Program-made: the position numbers and the translations under genes
The notes under the pieces: model-generated
The model's input: the letters and a program-made list of their open reading frames with translations, nothing else
What the model was told of the DNA's origin: nothing
Databases searched by the model: none
Assembly: GCF_014642875.1 (NCBI RefSeq)
Contig: NZ_BMJC01000004.1
Location: 296,070-360,069 of the forward strand
DNA from: Puia dinghuensis
GTDB lineage: Bacteria; Bacteroidota; Bacteroidia; Chitinophagales; Chitinophagaceae
Direction of reading: 5' to 3'
Length of the DNA stretch: 64,000 nucleotides
Shown here: positions 7,259 through 15,325 of the stretch, one piece after another
How positions within the stretch are numbered: position 1 is the stretch's first letter
How the letters are laid out: every line of letters starts with the position of its first letter

Positions 7259-8365
7259 ATGTCCTACAAGCTCAATAGAAGACGCTTAAAAAAGATCATC
7301 AACCGGCTGAGGAACCTTCCCGGTGGAATCAATTTTTTTAAATACTCCTTCAATAAGCTCCACGGAGCCTTCCTTAAGGCGACTAAAAGCACCCGGGTCC
7401 CATACCCTTCGTCCATCATGCTCGAGGTCACCAACCACTGCAATCTCGGATGCATCACCTGTCCCCGCGAATATGCCTTCGGCCAGGAAATGGACAAAGG
7501 CACTATCGAAGCCGCCCAAATGTTTAAAGTGATCGATGAGGTGGCGCCGTATGTGGATTCGATCGGTCTTACCGGCCTGGGGGAAACGCTGTTATATAAA
7601 AAGCTGGAGGAAACGCTAAAATATATCAAGCAAAAGAATAAGGGGATACAGACATTTATTTCAACCAATGCGCATATTCCCAATGCGGCTGCCTACATCG
7701 GGCGGATGGCGCCTTACCTGGACACGGTTCAGATCTCCATAGACGGCGTGGGCTCCGTATACGAACAGGTGCGGCTGAAAAGCGATTATTCCTTCTTTAT
7801 CGAGACCGCCCGGGAGATAAAGACCATTTGCGATGCAAACGGCGTCGCGGTCATGTTCAATTTTGTGGCTATTAAAGAGAACTTCCGTCAGATGAAGGAC
7901 GTGGTGGAGGTCGCCGTCCTTCTCGGTATCCGCAATGTCAACATCACCCCGGTCAATCTTTCGTCGATCACCTCATGGGACAGGGGGTATTACGAAATGT
8001 TCTACTCCAAGGATTTTGCCGACGAGCTCAAGATGGCCTTCGACCTGGCGAGCAATTCCGGGGTCGTAGAGCTGAGCATATGGGATATAAAGAAGAAAAA
8101 CGAATTTCAAAAATGCCATCTTCCCTGGAACCATTTTTACATCAGCTGGGACGGATGGATGACCCCCTGTTGCGCCAAGCCATTCCCCAAGGAACTAAAC
8201 TTTGGCAATGTTTTCCAAACCTCCCTGATGAAATGCCTGAACAGCAAGGGGTACAGGGCCTTCAGGCAAATGTGGTACGACAATACCACCCCCGATTTCT
8301 GCGCAAAATGTCATGTAATAGACCTGCACCCCATCGATCTCGATTTTAATATTACCTTGAATTAA
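7259..8365 (+). CDS. Radical SAM / SPASM-domain protein
   Basis: Cys61, Cys65 and Cys68 (HCNLGCITC) form the CxxxCxxC motif that binds the SAM-cleaving [4Fe-4S] cluster, followed by a GLGE-type strand (GLTGLGETLLY). The C-terminal 90 residues carry a SPASM-like cluster region: CHLPWNHFYISWDG, then TPCCAKPFP, GNVF and a final CAKCH. Such proteins modify peptides, sugars or alcohols; the substrate cannot be told because no precursor peptide or partner gene is adjacent. The length (368 residues) is normal for stand-alone SPASM proteins. The start is supported by the promoter box just upstream. Confidence 0.9.
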   Translation: MSYKLNRRRLKKIINRLRNLPGGINFFKYSFNKLHGAFLKATKSTRVPYPSSIMLEVTNHCNLGCITCPREYAFGQEMDKGTIEAAQMFKVIDEVAPYVDSIGLTGLGETLLYKKLEETLKYIKQKNKGIQTFISTNAHIPNAAAYIGRMAPYLDTVQISIDGVGSVYEQVRLKSDYSFFIETAREIKTICDANGVAVMFNFVAIKENFRQMKDVVEVAVLLGIRNVNITPVNLSSITSWDRGYYEMFYSKDFADELKMAFDLASNSGVVELSIWDIKKKNEFQKCHLPWNHFYISWDGWMTPCCAKPFPKELNFGNVFQTSLMKCLNSKGYRAFRQMWYDNTTPDFCAKCHVIDLHPIDLDFNITLN

Positions 8366-8399
8366 GGCCGGCCTTTTCTGTTTCATGACGTGCCAAGGA

Positions 8400-8882
8400 T
8401 CATCTGCCTTTGACTTTGGATTTTATAAATTGAAGCTGTTCAGCTGTCAACTTTGTTTTGTCAATAAAATTTCCCATTCTTTTGCTGTGGTACAAAATCA
8501 GGAATTTATTTATTTCTTTCCGTTTTATGACATGTGCCCATTGAAACTCTCCTTTAAAAGTAAGGCCTTGAATTGTAATCCCGTTTTCGCCAATGGTATA
8601 AGTTATTTCATGTTGGAAGCTCGGGTTCGAGCGAAGTTGCCTTAACGACGCCAGTACAATCAGGGTTGGTAACAGCAAAAGGAATAGACAGAGAAAAATT
8701 TCCAGGTAGGGAGTGCTGGAATAATAGGTTATTATTTTAAGTCGATCAAGAATGACTGTCACAAAGTAATAAACTCCTAAAATACAAGCAGCTATAAACA
8801 CTGGCTTCCTGTAAAGCCCTATATACATGATTTTTGAATACTCTTTCTCTGTTATCCGTGTTCTTATTGAAAAGTTTTCCAT
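8400..8882 (-). CDS. YcxB-like membrane protein
   Basis: Of the 160 residues, two hydrophobic segments lie near 26-46 and 60-80 (LEIFLCLFLLLLPTLIVLASL). A soluble C-terminal part follows with the pattern of YcxB-like domains: ITYTIGENGITIQG, FKGEFQWAHVIKRKEINKFLILY and an ending with a KTKLTAEQLQFI helix. Function of the family is unknown. The gene is AT-rich compared with its neighbours, which may indicate transfer. Confidence 0.7.
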   Translation of the reverse strand: MENFSIRTRITEKEYSKIMYIGLYRKPVFIAACILGVYYFVTVILDRLKIITYYSSTPYLEIFLCLFLLLLPTLIVLASLRQLRSNPSFQHEITYTIGENGITIQGLTFKGEFQWAHVIKRKEINKFLILYHSKRMGNFIDKTKLTAEQLQFIKSKVKGR

Positions 8883-9026
8883 ACTAACTAGTTTACGGTG
8901 CTAATATAACCCGTATTTTGTGACCCGTAAGTGATTATATTGACCGTCCATCCAATGCGCTCTCCTTTCTCACTTTTTAATTTTACTTTCGAACCATCCG
9001 GCAATGTTGTCCCGGACCTACGTCTG

Positions 9027-9923
9027 ATGAAAAAATTTAATTTTCGCTTCACGCCCCTTCTGCTTGTGGCGGTCCTATCTTTCTACAGCATTCATTCCCC
9101 CGCCCAAAAGCTCATTCCACTACCCAACTTTAAGCCGACCTGGGTACAGGAATACAGGCCGTTCCGTATTGCCGGTAACCTCTACTATGTCGGAAGCTAC
9201 GATCTTGCCTGCTATCTTATCACCACCACACATGGTCATATACTGATCAATACCGGCCTTCCGGGATCGGATACGATGATCCGGCGGCACGTGGAAGAGC
9301 TGGGGTTCAAAATTTCGGATATCAAGATTTTGCTGACAAACCAGGCACACTTCGACCATGTCGGCGGATTCGCAGCGATAAAAAAAATGACAGGCGCCCA
9401 GGTAATGATCCAGGAAATGGATGCGCCCGTACTGGCGGATGGCGGTAATTCGGACTTTTTAATGGGTGGTCATGGAATGATTTTCCAACCGGTAAAAGCA
9501 GATCGATTGCTGCATGACCGGGATACGGTAAGACTGGGTGATATGCAGGTCGTAGTGCTCCACCACCCAGGCCATACCAAGGGGGCCTGCAGCTTTCTGT
9601 TCGATGTGAAGGATGAGGCTCGAACGTATCGTATACTCATCGCCAATATCCCAACGCTTCTTGACGATACAAAATTCCCGGGCATGCCCACCTATCCCCA
9701 GGTTGAGAAGGACTACGCCTATACGCTGGATGCGATGAAAAAACTGCAATTTGATCTTTGGTTTGCCGCGCACGCCAGTCAGTTCGATCTGGATAAAAAG
9801 CACAAACAGGGTGACGGCTACCACCCGGAAGCCTTTTCTGACCGCGCGGGATATGATGAGGCCATCGGCGATTGCTACCAGGACTATTTGAAAAGGCTCG
9901 ACAAGAAGGTTAGCACGCCCTGA
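9027..9923 (+). CDS. Subclass B3 metallo-beta-lactamase, Gln116 (GOB-like) type
   Basis: The ATG at 9027 starts a clean signal peptide (MKKFNFRFTPLLLVAVLSF...HSPAQ); an upstream GTG at 8931 would add 32 unlikely residues. The mature enzyme has the B3 layout. Its zinc motif reads NQAHFDHVGG, so the usual His116 is Gln while His118, Asp120 and His121 are present. His196 lies in HHPGHTKGACSF and His263 in AAHASQF. The Gln116 form is known from GOB enzymes of Elizabethkingia, which can work with a single zinc. It is expected to be periplasmic and to hydrolyse penicillins and carbapenems, though B3-like environmental enzymes may be weak. No mobile element adjoins it, so it is probably an intrinsic gene. 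Confidence 0.9.
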   Translation: MKKFNFRFTPLLLVAVLSFYSIHSPAQKLIPLPNFKPTWVQEYRPFRIAGNLYYVGSYDLACYLITTTHGHILINTGLPGSDTMIRRHVEELGFKISDIKILLTNQAHFDHVGGFAAIKKMTGAQVMIQEMDAPVLADGGNSDFLMGGHGMIFQPVKADRLLHDRDTVRLGDMQVVVLHHPGHTKGACSFLFDVKDEARTYRILIANIPTLLDDTKFPGMPTYPQVEKDYAYTLDAMKKLQFDLWFAAHASQFDLDKKHKQGDGYHPEAFSDRAGYDEAIGDCYQDYLKRLDKKVSTP

Positions 9924-9935
9924 TTCCTCTCTGGA

Positions 9936-10382
9936 TTATCGCTGCAATATCACCTTCATGGTACTAAAATCTATCGGTGACGAGGTGTGTTCGTGGATGA
10001 TCTTCCAGCCCTGATCGCTTTTCCGGGCGACCCAGGTGAGGCGATTCTCCAGATAGCGAAGCTCTTCTCCCTTCTCGGATACGTTTGTGAATCGAATTAT
10101 AGCGCTAGCGACCGCCATCTCGCCGGTCGCCTGAATCTGAATATCATCGAACGTAACGACATCCCGGTTGGCTTCGAGCGAGGAGAACCATCCTTTCGCC
10201 ATTTCGCGCCAGGCGGCCAGCCCGTCATAAGTCCACTGCTGCCAGATATCATAAACGCGGACTTTTTCGTCAAAAATAGCGGTGAAGGCTTCAAGGTCTT
10301 TTTGATAAACGGCCATCTTGTAGGTTTCAAACAAGGATTCGATCTCTGTAACTATTGCCATGTTTTTAGTTTTACAATCCAT
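9936..10382 (-). CDS. SnoaL/NTF2-like protein
   Basis: The 148-residue protein has the NTF2-like cone pattern: two N-terminal helices (IESLFETYKMAVYQKDLEAFTAIFDEKVRVYD), then strands RYLENRLTWVARKSDQGWKIIHEHTSSP. The IIHEHTS ending is typical of the SnoaL_3/DUF4440 group. Members include enzymes and ligand-binding proteins; no specific role can be assigned. Translation may start at Met8 (10361), where similarity to the family begins. Confidence 0.8.
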   Translation of the reverse strand: MDCKTKNMAIVTEIESLFETYKMAVYQKDLEAFTAIFDEKVRVYDIWQQWTYDGLAAWREMAKGWFSSLEANRDVVTFDDIQIQATGEMAVASAIIRFTNVSEKGEELRYLENRLTWVARKSDQGWKIIHEHTSSPIDFSTMKVILQR

Positions 10383-10520
10383 CTTTTGTGCCCAACACCC
10401 CTAGCACTCCGAGGATGGACGCAATCTTCTCTTTCATGTGGTAAGATACCGAAAATTGCAAAATTCCTCCCTGCTGTGCAAATAGGTTGCACAGTCGCGT
10501 TTCATCTTTGTCCTGTCCAG

Positions 10521-10715
10521 GTCCCTGTAGCTTAAAAGGAAAAGCCTGCGGTAAAATTGACTAACCGTAGCAAGTATGGATTATCCCGTAATATCTACGC
10601 GAAATTATGGGTAGAGTTTACAGTGCACCGAAAAGCGTACCAGCCGAGTAGGGAAGCGTATTTACAGCCATACAGCCCGGCAACGGGATTGTGAGTTCGA
10701 ATCTCACCAGGGAAA
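10521..10715 (+). other. tRNA-like 5' and 3' ends separated by about 145 bases
   Basis: At 10521-10545 the bases read as a tRNA 5' part: acceptor GTCCCTG, T8-A9, D-stem GCTT/AAGC with GG in the loop. At 10691-10715 they read as a 3' part: T-arm GTGAG-TTCGAAT-CTCAC, then acceptor CAGGGAA and A73. The two acceptor strands pair at six of seven positions. Between them I find no acceptable 5-bp/7-nt anticodon arm. A hairpin CCCG-GCAA-CGGG at 10677-10688 could be a variable arm. It may be a tRNA broken by an insertion, two unrelated fragments, or an unusual structured RNA. Confidence 0.4.
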
Positions 10716-10789
10716 CAGGGAGCCGCTGGAGCGGTAACCCGCGCGCGATCGATCGCAGGCGTCCAACGACCCGCAACCACCGGAGCGGC

Positions 10790-11608
10790 TTACTTCGCCT
10801 TCCGGATATACACATTCCCCGTCATCGTCTTCATCATCATCTCCGGGCCGCCGCCATTGATCTTCCCCATGACCCAATCGTCGATATTGATACGATACAT
10901 GTGGCCTTCGGAGGTCTTTGTTGCAACGGGATGATCCTTCGTGACCTCAATGTCGAAATCCGTATAGATGTCCCCGCGCTCGGATTTGAGTTTTACATTG
11001 GCCTTGAGGTCTGCCGGAAAGGTGACGTCGATCTTCCCGTTGAGCGTGGAGAATGCCATAGGCGCAGTAGCGTTCACCGTCCTAAAACCAACCACCACAT
11101 CACCATTGACCGTACTGGCAACCACCGATCCGGAAACATTCGACACGATGATGCCCCCGTTGACATTGGTCACCTCCAACTGCCCGCTCACATTGTCAAT
11201 GGTTATATTCCCGTCATTGATGGCGCCTACATCGAGTGTCGCACCAGTTTGCGGAACTTTTATCGCGATGAGCGAAAAATGGGAAAGCCCGCTGTTGATA
11301 TTCACCATATTGTTATCCTCTTCGGCCGTGAGCTCACCACCGGCATCACCACCGATGCGCTTCATGCCGCCACTCGTAGCAGACTCGTGTCTCTTTTGCT
11401 CGCCCGTCACATCGATGACGATGTCTTTTCCCTCATAGCCAACGATCTTCACCGACCCATGCATCACATGAGCCTTGATCTTGAAAGGTTTCCCGGGTTC
11501 GCTAAGGGGCACCACCAGCTGCTCTTTTACTTCTCCCTGCGCCAGGGCGCGGCCAACCGTAAGGATCGTCAATAAGATGAACACCGCAACTATTTTCATT
11601 GTCTTCAT
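10790..11608 (-). CDS. Exported DUF4097-family beta-strand repeat protein (second of pair)
   Basis: A signal peptide (MKTMKIVAVFILLTILTVGRALAQ) is followed by short repeating strands of the polymer-forming DUF4097 type: GSVKIVGYEGKDIVIDV, then NGGIIVSNVSGSVVASTVNGDVVVGF and STLNGKIDVTFPADLKANVKLKSERGDIYTDF. This gives a right-handed beta-helix-like fold; function is unknown, with roles in envelope stress or adhesion suggested by context. It is the last gene of a four-gene run behind an ECF sigma factor and its anti-sigma factor and is a paralogue of its neighbour at 11619-12494 (10-base gap). Confidence 0.8.
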   Translation of the reverse strand: MKTMKIVAVFILLTILTVGRALAQGEVKEQLVVPLSEPGKPFKIKAHVMHGSVKIVGYEGKDIVIDVTGEQKRHESATSGGMKRIGGDAGGELTAEEDNNMVNINSGLSHFSLIAIKVPQTGATLDVGAINDGNITIDNVSGQLEVTNVNGGIIVSNVSGSVVASTVNGDVVVGFRTVNATAPMAFSTLNGKIDVTFPADLKANVKLKSERGDIYTDFDIEVTKDHPVATKTSEGHMYRINIDDWVMGKINGGGPEMMMKTMTGNVYIRKAK

Positions 11609-11618
11609 ATTTTATTTT

Positions 11619-12494
11619 TTAAGATTGCTTCTTTACGTAGATGTTTCCGTTCATGGTCTCGAACTTGAAAAGACTACCGCCGCTGCCGATCTGCACTCTT
11701 CTGGCCATGTTCAGCTTGTACACGGTGCGGTTCGCATGATGGTCCTCACTTTTGTTGACCTCTACCGGCAGGACTTCGGCGTTGGCGAAATCGGTATAGA
11801 ACTCGCCGTTCATGCTTTTGAACTGACAGACGGCTGACAGGTCTGCCGGATAGGTGACTTCGAGCTTTCCGTTAAGCGTATAGTAGTCCGAAGGACCTTT
11901 CGGCACGGCCAGATAATTCACTGTAAGATCGCCATTGATGGTCCGGGCCGTCGTAACACCTTTTGCATTGTTAATAGTAATAGGTCCATTGACGTTGTGA
12001 ACGTTGAGGTCGCCCGACACGTCTTGCACGACGACATCGCCGTGGTTGACGGTGGAGATATGCAGGTTCATCCCAAAAGGGACCCGCACCACATACGCAA
12101 GATTAAAGTCATAGTTATGATCTTCGTTATTCCACCGATCATCTCTATGCCAGGTGTGCGGCCGGGTATCGAAGGGCTCCGCAATGTAAAGGATGATACT
12201 GTCGTCATGCTGGTCGAACCCCAGCTTAAACTCCTGCTTCGCAATCTCCAGATCGCGACTCCCGCCCGCGGAAAGACTTTTATCGATGTCGACAACCACC
12301 TTGTCGCCGGAATAACCTTCGATCTTTATCGGTCCGTTTAGGTTATAGATGGCCAACACTTCGGCCGATGGTTTTGGGGCGGCAAATTCTTTGTTGATAT
12401 GCTCCTTAAACTCCTGGGTCTGCGCCCGGCCGGCGGCCGGGGCAAGGCAAAAGATCGTCAGCCCCGTCAGTAACGGGAGAATCATCTTTCTCAT
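11619..12494 (-). CDS. Exported DUF4097-family beta-strand repeat protein (first of pair)
   Basis: A signal peptide (MRKMILPLLTGLTIFCLAPAAGRAQ) precedes a repeat region with the same signatures as its downstream paralogue: NLNGPIKIEGYSGDKVVVDI, NHGDVVVQDVSGDLNVHNVNGPITI, YTLNGKLEVTYPADL and a final KFETMNGNIYVKK. It is co-directional with, and 12 bases from, the anti-sigma gene, so it should be part of the same regulon. Its biochemical role is not known. Confidence 0.8.
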   Translation of the reverse strand: MRKMILPLLTGLTIFCLAPAAGRAQTQEFKEHINKEFAAPKPSAEVLAIYNLNGPIKIEGYSGDKVVVDIDKSLSAGGSRDLEIAKQEFKLGFDQHDDSIILYIAEPFDTRPHTWHRDDRWNNEDHNYDFNLAYVVRVPFGMNLHISTVNHGDVVVQDVSGDLNVHNVNGPITINNAKGVTTARTINGDLTVNYLAVPKGPSDYYTLNGKLEVTYPADLSAVCQFKSMNGEFYTDFANAEVLPVEVNKSEDHHANRTVYKLNMARRVQIGSGGSLFKFETMNGNIYVKKQS

Positions 12495-12506
12495 ATTTTG
12501 CTGGTT

Positions 12507-13361
12507 TTAACTTAAGCGGGAAATCGTTTCTTCGATCCTGGTCTTCACCATCTCGTTGAGGTCTTTATGCTGTAATAATTTCTTCAAGGGTCGAATCGCT
12601 CTTTTTTCCTGCAGCCGGAGCATGACATCGGCCAGCGCAGCCTGTACCAGCGGTGAGTCCTGCTGGAGGATCGACTGTACCAGCCCTTCCCTGACGACGG
12701 GATTATCCGCATAGTGGGTCAGCGCCTCAAGCGTCATCAACCGGACATTGGTATTCGGGTCATTATTGAGGGTGCTGAGCAGGGCTTCGATCACCTCTTT
12801 GTTCACCGTCTTTATCTCGCTGGTATAGCTGATGCCGCGCATCCGCTCGGAGGCAGAAGGGTTTTGCAGCAGGGTCTTCATCATCATCTCCCGCATTTCC
12901 CCTACCTGCGCGGTCAACGCCGCCAATTGCTTGCTGTCGCTGCCGGCCGGTGCAACCGGTTCCGGACGATGGAGCAGGTAGCCGACCCCCAGACCGGCTA
13001 TCACCAGCAAAAAGCTATAACTCACCGCAAATGCGGGGTGACCCGCAAACACCTGTCGCAGGAGGGCCGTAATACCGGGGCCCCACCTCTTCCCCGCCGT
13101 TCCAAAGGCCCCCGAGGCCTCATTGGTCCCGACCGATGCCTTATAGGTGTCCAACATAGCATCGAACCGCACCCGGGCGTCGGCTGATGCAGCAGGTACA
13201 GGGATCTCATCCATCAAGGCCCAGAGACGCCGGTGGGCTTCCCACTCCTGGCGGCATTCCGGACACCCGGCCAGATGCGCTTCTACCCGGACCCGGTCCT
13301 CTTCAGGAAGCTCCCCATGCAGGAGCCTTGTCAACTGATCTTTGTCAAATCCGCATTCCAT
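12507..13361 (-). CDS. Anti-sigma factor with zinc-finger, one membrane span and HEAT repeats
   Basis: Residues 1-45 hold the anti-sigma zinc finger (H-x3-C-x2-C in HLAGCPECRQEW). One membrane span lies near 113-130 (SYSFLLVIAGLGVGYLL). The periplasmic part has a coiled segment (QLAALTAQVGEMREMMM) and HEAT-type helical repeats to the end (NVRLMTLEALTHYADNPVVREGLVQS and later). It starts one base after the sigma gene stop, so the pair is coupled. The cytoplasmic finger should hold the sigma factor until a signal sensed outside releases it. HEAT repeats as the sensor side are less common than carboxypeptidase-like or beta domains. Confidence 0.88.
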   Translation of the reverse strand: MECGFDKDQLTRLLHGELPEEDRVRVEAHLAGCPECRQEWEAHRRLWALMDEIPVPAASADARVRFDAMLDTYKASVGTNEASGAFGTAGKRWGPGITALLRQVFAGHPAFAVSYSFLLVIAGLGVGYLLHRPEPVAPAGSDSKQLAALTAQVGEMREMMMKTLLQNPSASERMRGISYTSEIKTVNKEVIEALLSTLNNDPNTNVRLMTLEALTHYADNPVVREGLVQSILQQDSPLVQAALADVMLRLQEKRAIRPLKKLLQHKDLNEMVKTRIEETISRLS

Positions 13362-13362
13362 A

Positions 13363-13923
13363 CTACTTATTTTCGACGGCTGTTTGCCGATACATCTCTT
13401 TCAACTGGTTGATGGCCCGATGTGCCCGTACCTTTACGGCGCTGATGCTGATCTCCAACACCCGGGCGATCTCAGCATATTTCAACTCCTGGAAACGACT
13501 CAGGACCAGCACCTCCCGGCTCTCGGGGCTCAGGCTGCCAAGAGCTTTCTCCAGGACTTTTATCTCCAGCTTTCGCTCCACCTGCTCATCGGCGGCTAAG
13601 CCGCCCGCAATCCTCTCTTCATATCCGCCAATCTCATAATGACTGCCGTTGCGCCGGGACTGTTTTAAATAATCCTTCAGGACGTTGCGCGCCAAATGAT
13701 ACATCCAGGTCCTGAACTCCCCCTCACCGGTGAACGTATGACGCGACCGGAGCATCCGATAAAACACGTTCTGCATCATGTCCTCGCTCGCCTCCCGCTG
13801 CCGCGTCATGTGGAAAAGAAAACCGTACAGCGGCTGGTGGTATCGCTGGAACAGCAAACCCATCTTATCCAGATCGCCGGATTTTACTTTTAACATAAGC
13901 GCATTATCCGTCAGAGAGTTCAA
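13363..13923 (-). CDS. ECF-type RNA polymerase sigma factor
   Basis: At 186 residues it shows region 2 (MGLLFQRYHQPLYGFLFHMTRQREASEDMMQNVFYRML, then FRTWMYHLARNVLKDYL) and region 4 (LGSLSPESREVLVLSRFQELKYAEIARVLEISISAVKVRAHRAINQL). It heads the operon with an anti-sigma factor and two DUF4097 proteins, which are its probable targets together with itself. The ligand that triggers release is unknown. Confidence 0.93.
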   Translation of the reverse strand: MNSLTDNALMLKVKSGDLDKMGLLFQRYHQPLYGFLFHMTRQREASEDMMQNVFYRMLRSRHTFTGEGEFRTWMYHLARNVLKDYLKQSRRNGSHYEIGGYEERIAGGLAADEQVERKLEIKVLEKALGSLSPESREVLVLSRFQELKYAEIARVLEISISAVKVRAHRAINQLKEMYRQTAVENK

Positions 13924-14024
13924 CGAGGGTGTTTATTCTGATAAAAGATAAAAAGGAAACTTCACCCCGGGAAAAAGGTTACCAGAAATCCCGGGAATTT
14001 TTTCGCCCACCCCTGGCTTATTGA

Positions 14025-14588
14025 TTATTTACAAAGGACATAGAGCCTGTCCAGCCTATAACATTTGTTATAGTCATCATATGCATACAGGTCGCGGTCG
14101 GTTGAGAATTGCAGGTCGAGCTCCTGCTCGAATTTGGCATTCCCCGCAAAAGCCTCTTTCACATTGCTTAACGTAAGTTCTTCCACATCAGCAGCGGCAT
14201 CCTTGCTGAAATAATATTTGATCCGGAGAATATCGCCTTTACCCGCCGGGTACTCGTGCACCTCATACAGTGGTATGGGCTCACCAGGATTCAACAACGT
14301 ATAATAGCCACCGTCGAAAACCCGGAACACCCTGCCGTCACAATATTGTACGGCATAAACATCCTTCCTCTCCAACCGGCGGATGCGGTCGTCCACCTGG
14401 ACAAAAAGATATTTGCCCATCAAAGCGTTATCCGACCTGCGGGAAGCAACGCTTCCCATCAATTTTCCGGCACTGAGGTCATCGGCGGATAAATAAACCC
14501 CGCTACATGAAGATTGAGCGTTCGCGGATGGCAGGAGGAAGAAGAAGGAGAAGATAGCGGCCCACCAACCCAAGATTAGCTTTTTCAT
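14025..14588 (-). CDS. Exported protein of unknown function
   Basis: The 187 residues begin with a signal peptide (MKKLILGWWAAIFSFFFLLPSANAQ). The mature part has a mixed composition with YLSADDLSAGKLMGS, KYLFVQVDDRIRRLERKDVYAVQYCDGRVFRVFD and a Tyr/Asp-rich end (YAYDDYNKCYRLDRLYVLCK). I recognise no domain. A structured intergenic element (14609-14691) lies just upstream of its start. Confidence 0.7.
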   Translation of the reverse strand: MKKLILGWWAAIFSFFFLLPSANAQSSCSGVYLSADDLSAGKLMGSVASRRSDNALMGKYLFVQVDDRIRRLERKDVYAVQYCDGRVFRVFDGGYYTLLNPGEPIPLYEVHEYPAGKGDILRIKYYFSKDAAADVEELTLSNVKEAFAGNAKFEQELDLQFSTDRDLYAYDDYNKCYRLDRLYVLCK

Positions 14589-14608
14589 ACGCGATCGTTT
14601 TAGTATGT

Positions 14609-14691
14609 GCGAGCTATGCGCTTCCAGAAAATTAGCGCATCGCTCGCAAAGCGCTAATGTCTGGCCTTCGGCCGACGGACCTCCGGTCCGT
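14609..14691 (+). repeat. Structured intergenic element, copy A (pseudoknot plus two hairpins)
   Basis: Stem 1 pairs GCGAGC (14609-14614) with GCTCGC (14642-14647). Stem 2 pairs TTAGCGC (14632-14638) with GCGCTAA (14651-14657), giving the interleaved order of an H-type pseudoknot. Stem 3 is GGCC-TTC-GGCC (14663-14673). One base later stem 4 is ACGGACC-TCC-GGTCCGT (14675-14691). Copy B at 59551-59634 has the same layout, loops and joining sequence (CTAATGTCTG) with different but still pairing stem bases. It lies between divergent genes. Confidence 0.75.
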
Positions 14692-14828
14692 TGGGGTGAA
14701 TGGAATACGCCTTCTTAAGTTACCCATTTTACCCCGAATCCGCGAGCGGAACGGCTGCCTTAACGGTACAATAACGGCGGACGGCAAAAAAGGGCTAACT
14801 TCCCGGCAAAGGAAACAAGCCATCGACC

Positions 14829-15287
14829 ATGATCACTTCTACATTATCACAACTGCATTGGTACAAAATCATCAGCCCGAATTTCGAAAAAGCCATTCAA
14901 CATGTGCTTTCCACAGAACTTTCTGCTTTGGAAACAGGAAAATATCCCATCGAAGGTGAGAATGTCTATATGATAGTTAATGAATATACGACCAAACCAG
15001 CAACAGAGTGCGACCCGGAAAGCCATCGTGATTATGCGGACATTCAGATCATGCTCTCGGGGATGGAATGTTTTGGCTATGCCCCGCTGACCGGACAGCC
15101 GGCAACAACTCCCTATAATGAGGAAAAAGATGTCGCCTTCTACACCATCGCAACGGAAGACCTCAGCTATATTACCCTCAAGCCCGGAGAGTTTATCATT
15201 TTCTTCCCCTCCGACATCCACCAGCCGGAAGTATATACGCACCAACCCGATCTGGTAAGGAAGGTTGTGGTAAAAGTTGCTTTGTAA
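14829..15287 (+). CDS. YhcH/YjgK/YiaL (DUF386) family protein
   Basis: The 152 residues match the DUF386 beta-barrel family: YKIISPNFEKAIQHVL, KYPIEGENVYMIVNEYTTK, ESHRDYADIQIMLSGMECFGY and a cupin-like end GEFIIFFPSDIHQP. Conserved His and Glu/Asp residues bind a metal. Relatives include the beta subunit of evolved beta-galactosidase and proteins of sialic-acid or sugar-acid catabolism. The next gene is a GH20 hexosaminidase on the same strand, consistent with amino-sugar use, but the exact substrate is unknown. Confidence 0.88.
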   Translation: MITSTLSQLHWYKIISPNFEKAIQHVLSTELSALETGKYPIEGENVYMIVNEYTTKPATECDPESHRDYADIQIMLSGMECFGYAPLTGQPATTPYNEEKDVAFYTIATEDLSYITLKPGEFIIFFPSDIHQPEVYTHQPDLVRKVVVKVAL

Positions 15288-15325
15288 AATGATTACATTT
15301 TTCCAGGAAATGTTACCTTAACAAT

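Noticed and set aside
10546-10690. Group I intron inside the tRNA-like ends
   Set aside because: The insert is shorter than known group I introns and I find no P/Q/R/S core elements.
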